From Sorex araneus (lineage: Eukaryota; Chordata; Mammalia; Eulipotyphla; Soricidae): a stretch of DNA of 64,000 bases. Both the position numbers and the translations under genes were made by a program. The DNA is taken from positions 176,766,589-176,830,588 of the forward strand of contig NC_073305.1 of NCBI RefSeq assembly GCF_027595985.1, in the 5' to 3' direction. Below are positions 58,442 to 64,000 of this stretch, in pieces (positions within the stretch are counted from its first letter, which is position 1; each line of letters starts with the position of its first letter). The notes under the pieces are model-generated. The model saw only the letters and a list, made by a program, of their open reading frames with translations, made no database searches and was not told the origin of the DNA.

Positions 58442-60372
58442 CTGAAACAAACATGAAGAAAAAGTCATGTCAAAACTCCAATTACACCCTTCTTAATCCT
58501 ACTTTACCCAGGTAGCACTTGTCACCTTCAGATTTGCTCTTTCAATGACAGCCACTCTATTACGTGTAAGATGAACAGGGATTGTACCGTGTCAACATGG
58601 AGTTTAGATTTAGAAGCATGGGTGATTAAGTGGTACAATTCTCACATGGAGTTCAGATTTGTATGAGGGAGACAGTCAGAATCCAATTGATTATCATCAA
58701 CTTGAAATTTTGTTGTGAGAAGATGACAGAATTTGGGAGTACTTAATTCTGTCTGAGGAAGAGAGTGAAGGCCTTAGAGGAAGTGATTTTGTGTTGGTTC
58801 AGGATCAAGCAGAATAGAGGAAGAAAGATAATGAAAAGCATGAGAGCACAGTGAATTTTTTTATAGTTTGGAGAATTGCCTAATTCAGGGTTACTAGATC
58901 ATTAGTCAATGAGGAAGAGTGGTGGAAAATCTTATGGTAGCATTGACTCTGCATCACTAACTGCACCAAGATATCAGCTTCCCATTCTTTCAGGGAAGGT
59001 GCAGGCCTTTAAAGAGAGAGCCCACAACCTCCCACCCTGCGAAGGTACCTGCACGCTCCATCAGTTTCTCCCAGGATATTAAGAATGTCTTCAGCCAGTC
59101 AAAGCAATCTCCCGTGGAGATACTTTGTAAGCTCTTTCTCAGTTCATGATTGTTCTCCCATTCCTCCTTGATCTTCATGTCTGCAAGACCAGTGTCTGTC
59201 CAGTTCATGTGCAGGGTGTCAATGGAGGCTGTCTGCCCATTGATACTGAACACCCAGGATGCACCAGTGCGTACACCTGCGTCAAGATGGCAGGACATGT
59301 TGGCCTGCAGGGTGCAGTGACCTGCAATCCCACAAAGAGTCATTAGTCATACTCTGAGTGCTTTCACTCCCCCACAGGTCCCACGTTGCACATTTGGGGG
59401 CCTCGGGAGTCTCCTCTCATTGACCTCCTTTCATACCCACCTCACCACCATGTCTCTTCTTCCCTGATGAGCGCTGGGCCTTCTGCTATTTTTATTCACT
59501 GTCTCTATCTCCTACCCTTTCACACACTTACCCCTGGGTAGGTGTCCAAGCAGAAACTCCCTGAGCTTTTGACACACATCTATTAGAGTTTGGGGTACAT
59601 CTTTCCACTCTTTAGTATTGTGAACCTTCTTTCCCAGTCCCACAGGTGTGGCCGTCTTGTTGCGACTGTCATACAAAAGGAAAGGCTCTGTGTTCACTGA
59701 GCCGGTGACTGCACACCAGGGATGATGAGATGTTGACTGGGACTTGACAATGAGGCTGAAGTCAAGTGAGTTAGGATCTGTGAGAGAAGAACAGAAGGGT
59801 CGAGGGGTCCTTTCAGGACCTGGCTGCAGACACAGATTCTTCATTCCAGACCCTGTATTTTCTGGGTCTTTGCCTGTGTGGGGTCACTCAGCTGCTACCA
59901 TGAGCCCTCAGGTTTATGCACTGGCTCCAGGCAGATGCAGCAGGCACATTTTTCTACCAATTCTACTAGTTCTGACATAAAAAGCACAACACGGTGTTTC
60001 TTCTCCTCAGAGTTAAAATCTATCCCCATCGATAAGACTTTAAGTAGCAACCTAAAAAGACCCATTAGTCTTTTCATGATGGGTCTTGAGGATTCAGAAA
60101 GGTCCAGGAGGAAAGCCGCTGCTACCTGTGAGCACAGCCCCTGTGAGCCGGAGCAGTTTGTCTAAAGGAAACCCCACCAAACCCTCCCCTCTGTAAGAGT
60201 CAAGATAGGTACTCCTCACTTGATCTGACCTCCGAGTGAAGCCCCTTGCCTCAACCCCACCTCCTCCAGAGCCAGGTACTGAGATCACAAGACACTCACT
60301 TGCCAGAAGCTTCCTGGGCTCCACCAGCAGTAGAATCAGTCCTAATTTTGCTATGGGTGACACCCGGGACAT
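58317..60372 (-). CDS. Gene C: complete ULBP/RAET1-like NKG2D ligand, four coding exons
   Basis: This is an MHC class I-like surface ligand without an alpha-3 domain, the architecture of ULBP/RAET1 proteins, which engage the activating receptor NKG2D on NK and T cells. Coding exons on the minus strand are 60372-60300, 59777-59532, 59321-59049 and 58441-58317. All introns are phase 1 with GT/AG ends, and the joined frame is open for 238 codons. The order is leader, alpha-1, alpha-2, then Ser/Thr/Pro stalk with a hydrophobic C-terminus. The alpha-2 cysteine pair is present, and N-x-S/T sites occur at NKT, NMS and NWT. The gene is compact (introns 522, 210 and 607 bp), unlike gene B. The tail is short and hydrophobic, so GPI attachment or a short membrane anchor are both possible. 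Family assignment is firm; orthology to a particular human ULBP is not claimed. Confidence 0.86.
59049..59321 (-). CDS. Gene C exon 3: alpha-2 domain
   Basis: The 91 residues begin HCTLQANMSCHLDAG and contain ASWVFSINGQ, equivalent to the family SW-F-FNGQ strand, then EEWENNHELRKSLQSIS and TGDCFDWLKTF. The alpha-2 disulfide cysteines are therefore present (NMSC and GDC), with one extra Cys near the start. The donor is G|GTACCT, phase 1. Confidence 0.86.
59532..59777 (-). CDS. Gene C exon 2: alpha-1 domain
   Basis: The acceptor is CTCTCTCACAG. The exon encodes 82 residues starting (N)PNSLDFSLIVKSQ, with the WCAVTG variant of the family motif WCEVQG, then FLLYDSRNKT and a conserved LGKKVHNTKEW segment before the long alpha helix. 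The cysteine that genes A and B carry after the Y-x motif is Ser here, and a new Cys sits in the helix (DVCQK). The donor is G|GTAAGT. Length and phase match MHC class I-like alpha-1 exons, slightly short. Confidence 0.85.
60300..60372 (-). CDS. Gene C exon 1: leader peptide
   Basis: The ATG has A at -3 and opens MSRVSPIAKLGLILLLVE, a basic N-terminus followed by a hydrophobic core, as expected of a signal peptide. The exon closes phase 1 on AGTGAGT, and its last A plus AT of the next exon encodes Asn. An AG at 60422-60423, preceded by a pyrimidine-leaning stretch, could be the acceptor of this exon, so it may carry some 5' UTR spliced from an upstream non-coding exon (see the CpG island at 63.4 kb). 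The leader is unrelated in sequence to the MAGPGAALRL leaders at 45-49 kb. Confidence 0.75.
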
Positions 60373-60439
60373 CTTCCCAGTTGTTTTAAGCTTCACTCCA
60401 AGGAGGTCTGAAAGCCACTTACTGAAATTCAATGGGGAA

Positions 60440-61020
60440 GTACAGTGACAGCAGACTGGTATGATATAAGCATGGGTTAGTCATCACAAATAACTATAAT
60501 AAAAACGAGAAGAGAGCTAAAACCAAAATTTACCCAAAGTAACTTCTACCCAATTCCAGCCTATGTCCCAACCGACTTCCGGTCTGAGCAAGATCACTGG
60601 CTGTCATGATGCTCTTCCTGTCCTTCCACACTTCCTGTTCTTTCTTACACCACTCCTAGCTCCTTCTCCTCCACACTGTCTCCCTTCTTTCCCTCATCTT
60701 CCTCTCCAGCATCCCTATTTACCCAAGCCCACTCTCCCACCCGGCCCTTCCAAACTTGATCCCTCTAAGTGACTAGCATTTGCTCTCACCAAGTTCTCCC
60801 CCATGCTAGCATAGCACAATACACCCAGTCCCTGATCTGAAGTGAAGAGACGGGTGATGGTAAAATCCACAGTCTTGCTGGACCAAGTTATGATTCATCC
60901 ACTCACTTGCAGGAACCATAGAATCGCTGGACAAAGAAATGTAATATATTCAAGGAGGGATGTCTCGGTCACCTTTGGGCCCAGAGTATAAGGAGAAGTG
61001 TTGGATAACGTTGGTGTGTC
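60440..61020. other. Gene C upstream region
   Basis: Not CpG-rich and without an evident promoter, which fits a remote first exon for gene C. Confidence 0.35.
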
Positions 61021-61295
61021 CTTGCTCCTTCTGCGGGGAGCTTAGGTTTATTGAGCTGCAACCATCACAGTGCCCCTGAGGTGCACCAATTCTGTCAGAC
61101 TCTCCTAATCTTATATTGCTTTTCTTTTATTTTTTTATGTCCTTTGCATGGTTTAGTAATATCCTCTTTTTCTAGACACAGGAATACAGTTGATGCCATG
61201 CTTTTGAAACATGGGACCTAATTGATTCTGTTTAATATTTACTCCTTGGCATCCATCATATTATTTGGCTTAAGCCTCCATTGCTCTTACTTTCT

Positions 61296-61490
61296 TTTTC
61301 TTTTTTTTTTTTTTTGGCTTTTTGGGTCACACCCAGCGATGCACTGGGGTTACTCCTGAATCATGCACTCAGGAATTAACTCCTGGCAGTGCTCAGGGGA
61401 CCATATAGGATGGTGGGAATTGAACCCAGATCAGCCACGTGGAAGGCAAACACCCTACCCACTGTGCTATCACTCCAGCCTCTGCTCTTA
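61296..61490 (-). mobile_element. SOR SINE inside repeat copy 3
   Basis: Target duplication TGCTCTTACTTTCT; missing from copies 1 and 2. Confidence 0.9.
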
Positions 61491-61908
61491 CTTTCTAACA
61501 CCCCCAAAAGGAGGGTCTTTGAAAGAGATTTGGATGAACCCAGGCAAGCTGTAAGCTACCCTGGCATCAAAAAGAGACAGGCTAAGTGCCCTAAGTATAA
61601 GTTAAGAACATGGTCATGGAACAAACTCTGTCATGACCCATAAAGAAGTAACTGAATAAGGATTCAGTGGGGTTAGATAACTCTACCCGGGTCTGAGGAC
61701 TGGGGTTTGGTATACATAGTGAAATGTCCCCAGGAAGAGCCACCCTTTAAGCTTAATATATTTCTTCTGTGTTCAGACAAAATGACTGGAAATAAATGGA
61801 TTAACTAAGGAAAGGAGAAAGCAATACTCTCTTAGATGGAATTCCATCCTTGAGTGGATCTCCTAGTAATGTAGAGTGCTGAACCTCCAGATAAGAGTTT
61901 GTCCCTGA

Positions 61909-62089
61909 GGGGGCTGGAGCGATAGCACAGCGGGTAGGGCAGGGTGTTTGCCTTGCACTAGACCGACCCAGGCTCAATTCCCAGCATCCCATATGGTCCC
62001 CCAGCACAGCCAGGAGTAATTTCTGAGTGCAGAGCCAGGAGTAACCCCTGTGCATCCCTGGGTGTGACCCAAAAAGAAAAAAAAAAAAA
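61909..62089 (+). mobile_element. SOR SINE inside repeat copy 3
   Basis: Complete; absent at the equivalent site near 18.57 kb. Confidence 0.9.
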
Positions 62090-62234
62090 GAGTTGTACTG
62101 AGATAATCTCCTAGAAGAATTTCCACTGAAGAAAGAGCTTTACATCTGCTTATTGTTATGATAATGTTCAACCCCACCTATGTGTACCCCCACCCCTCAC
62201 AATTTCTATATAATTAACACTATGAGACTTGAAT

Positions 62235-62478
62235 GGGCTGGAGAGATAGCACAGCAGGTAGGGTGTTTGCCTTGCACGTGGCTGACCAGGATTTGATTCC
62301 TCTGTCCCTCTCCAAGTGCCCAGCAAGCTATTGAGAGTATCTGGCCCTCACGGCAGAGCCTGGCAAGCTACCCGTGGCCTATTTGATACGCCAAAAACAG
62401 TAACAACAAGTCTCACAATGGAGATGTTACCGGTGCCCGCTTGAGCAAATCGATGAGCAACTGGATGACAGTGACAGT
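62235..62478 (+). mobile_element. Type-2 shrew SINE inside repeat copy 3
   Basis: A perfect 11-bp target duplication, GAGACTTGAAT. Confidence 0.9.
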
Positions 62479-63029
62479 GAGACTTGAATAAAGGGTCACT
62501 GATTATCAACCAGCCTGTGGCTGGCCCAGTTCCTCTGTCAGTCACCTTCAGCTAACCTTGAGAGGTGGTTCTTAACCACCATAACCCATGCTTGAATTCA
62601 CAGAACAGTCCAGAAAAGGGACAAAACAGAGAGGGGTGGGAGGAGGATGAGAAAGGGATGAAATCGGTTACAGAGGCCAAGGGTTACGGATCTATCAGTA
62701 ACAGTGATTTTAGCATAAAGCACAGTGGACAACTTAAGCTCTAAATCGCAAACCACAACTCTGAAACCTGCAAGAAAGAAGTGGGTGGGGGAGGGAGGGT
62801 TGGGGTGAGGTAGGGGGATAAGTAAGATAAGTATCTTCCCATTGCTCATCCATTTGTTCCAGCGGGCACCAGTAACGTCTCTCATTGAGAGACTTATTGT
62901 TACTGGTTTTGGCAGAGGTGGGGGGAAGGGGGTGGAATGGAGCTTGGGGACGCTGGTGGCGGGAAGCTGACACTGGTGTTGTTAAATTGTATGTCCAAGA
63001 CTCAGCTAACTTCATAAATCACGTTTCTC

Positions 63030-63156
63030 GGGCTGGAGCAACAGAACAGCGGCGCACCTGGGCTCGATTCCCAGCATCCTATATGGTTTCCGAGCACCGC
63101 CAGGAGTAACTCCTGAGTGCAGAGCCAGGAGTAATCCCTGAGCATTGCCGGGTGTC

Positions 63157-63200
<44 letters not shown>

Positions 63201-63215
63201 ATCATGTTACTTTAC
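63030..63215 (+). mobile_element. SOR SINE with AAC tail
   Basis: The tail is an AAC array (63159-63200). Partner of the SINE at 19.58 kb. Confidence 0.8.
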
Positions 63216-63339
63216 ATTAAAAAAAAAAAAACCTTCAATGAAGCAAGAGGTTCAGGGTCCCCATCCCTTCCTAAGCCCTGAGCCAAGAGTTAAGCGCTGA
63301 GCACCACCGGGTGTGGAAAAAAAAAAAAGGCAAGAAATT

Positions 63340-64000
63340 CAGGCACCCCCTTACCCCCCTCCGCCTCACTTCTCCAGCACCCGCGCTCCCACCCCGACGG
63401 GCGCCCCCAACTCAGTCGGGCTGCTCAGCAGGGCGAGGTGCCCCCCAGCCCTGCCCGGCACTCACCCGCTGCACCGCGCGTCTCCGCCTGTCGCCGGCCG
63501 GCGACTTCCTCAGGGCCCGGGCACTGCCGGGGTGTCACGCGAGAACTTCTCAGTCCCCGGAACCGCGACGGCCGCGGTACACACGACTTGCCTGCGCCAA
63601 AGCTGCCCTGGGACGGTGGCGGCTGCGGGAAACACTTAAGTTTCCGTCCCGGCTTTCGCTTTTAAAGATCTGTTCTTTGGGCCGAACAGGCGACACGCTC
63701 AGTCCAAGGTGCTGCGAGCGGCGCGGGTGCCCGTCTGGGGACGCGCGGCTGGTGCGCGGGGAACGCCCTTCGCGCATCACCTGATCCGAGGGGCCCAGGG
63801 GGCTGAGGTTGTTCGGGCGGGCGAAGGACCCGCAGGACCACTTCCGCCCTTCCGCCCCGTCACCCTCCGTCCAGCCCGCGCCCGCGACTCCCTGGGACGC
63901 CCCTAGCCGCCTTTGGAAAGACACCTGGCCTGTTCGGAGAGCGAGTAAACGTCCACCAGGCCGCAGAGAAGGCGGCGACCTTCCTACCTGCACCCGGCCT
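63340..64000 (-). promoter_or_regulatory. CpG island (copy 2), candidate promoter and non-coding first exon of gene C
   Basis: Homologous to the island at 20 kb, with donor G|GTGAGTGCCG on the minus strand (exon end about 63466). It lies about 3 kb upstream of the gene C leader exon, on the same strand, with a possible acceptor at about 60421. The island runs off the window edge. Confidence 0.5.

Larger units (their letters stand above)
61020..63030 (+). repeat. Dispersed repeat copy 3 / segmental duplication partner
   Basis: Matches both 9.9-10.7 kb and 18.15-19.56 kb. It carries SINEs absent from copies 1 and 2, each flanked by target duplications, so those insertions came after the duplication. 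Confidence 0.65.

Overview
The window is mammalian nuclear DNA, almost certainly from a red-toothed shrew (Sorex, probably the common shrew). The diagnostic signal is a very abundant tRNA-headed SINE with head GGGCTGGAGCGATAGCACAG and tail GGTGTGACCCAAAAAG, present in more than 25 copies and characteristic of the soricid SOR family. A decayed RTE-type retrotransposon related to nematode RTEs, reported for Sorex, agrees with this. Most long ORFs here are repeats or CpG-island shadows.

The genes form a cluster of NKG2D-ligand (ULBP/RAET1-type, MHC class I-like) genes. Three gene bodies can be resolved from split exons with the family's phase-1 introns. Gene A (+ strand) has intact alpha-1 and alpha-2 exons (16393-17128), but no convincing leader or tail exon was found. 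Gene B (- strand) has alpha-1 (37646-37906), alpha-2 (36492-36755) and a stalk, transmembrane and cytoplasmic exon (35221-35408, or to 35492 through a tandem in-frame acceptor). Its leader lies about 7.5 kb upstream, in one of three tandem promoter plus leader-exon units (45380-45467, 47609-47696, 49445-49532). Gene C (- strand, 58317-60372) is complete in four coding exons and ends in a short hydrophobic tail.

Layout. 1-8 kb: SINEs, L1 pieces and GC-rich non-coding DNA. 8-9 kb: an inverted, diverged copy of the promoter unit. 9-16 kb: dispersed repeats, an L1 and monomer-like tandem repeats. 16.4-17.1 kb: gene A. 17.7-23 kb: repeats and a CpG island duplicated at 63.4-64 kb. 24-26.2 kb: RTE pseudo-element. 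26-35 kb: repeats, and an ERV LTR at 28.9-29.2 kb. 35-38 kb: gene B body. 38-44 kb: repeats and a remnant of a B-like intron 3. 44.3-50.5 kb: triplicated CpG-island promoter units. 50-58 kb: repeats, a dead zinc-finger fragment and a 5' L1 portion. 58.3-60.4 kb: gene C. 61-64 kb: duplicated repeat and CpG island, which may hold a non-coding first exon for gene C.

Together the genes encode stress-induced surface ligands for the activating receptor NKG2D on NK and T cells. The window looks like a locus that grew by local duplication of promoters and gene bodies and was then peppered by shrew SINEs and L1s. Exon boundaries and reading frames were read by eye; no alignment or prediction program was run.
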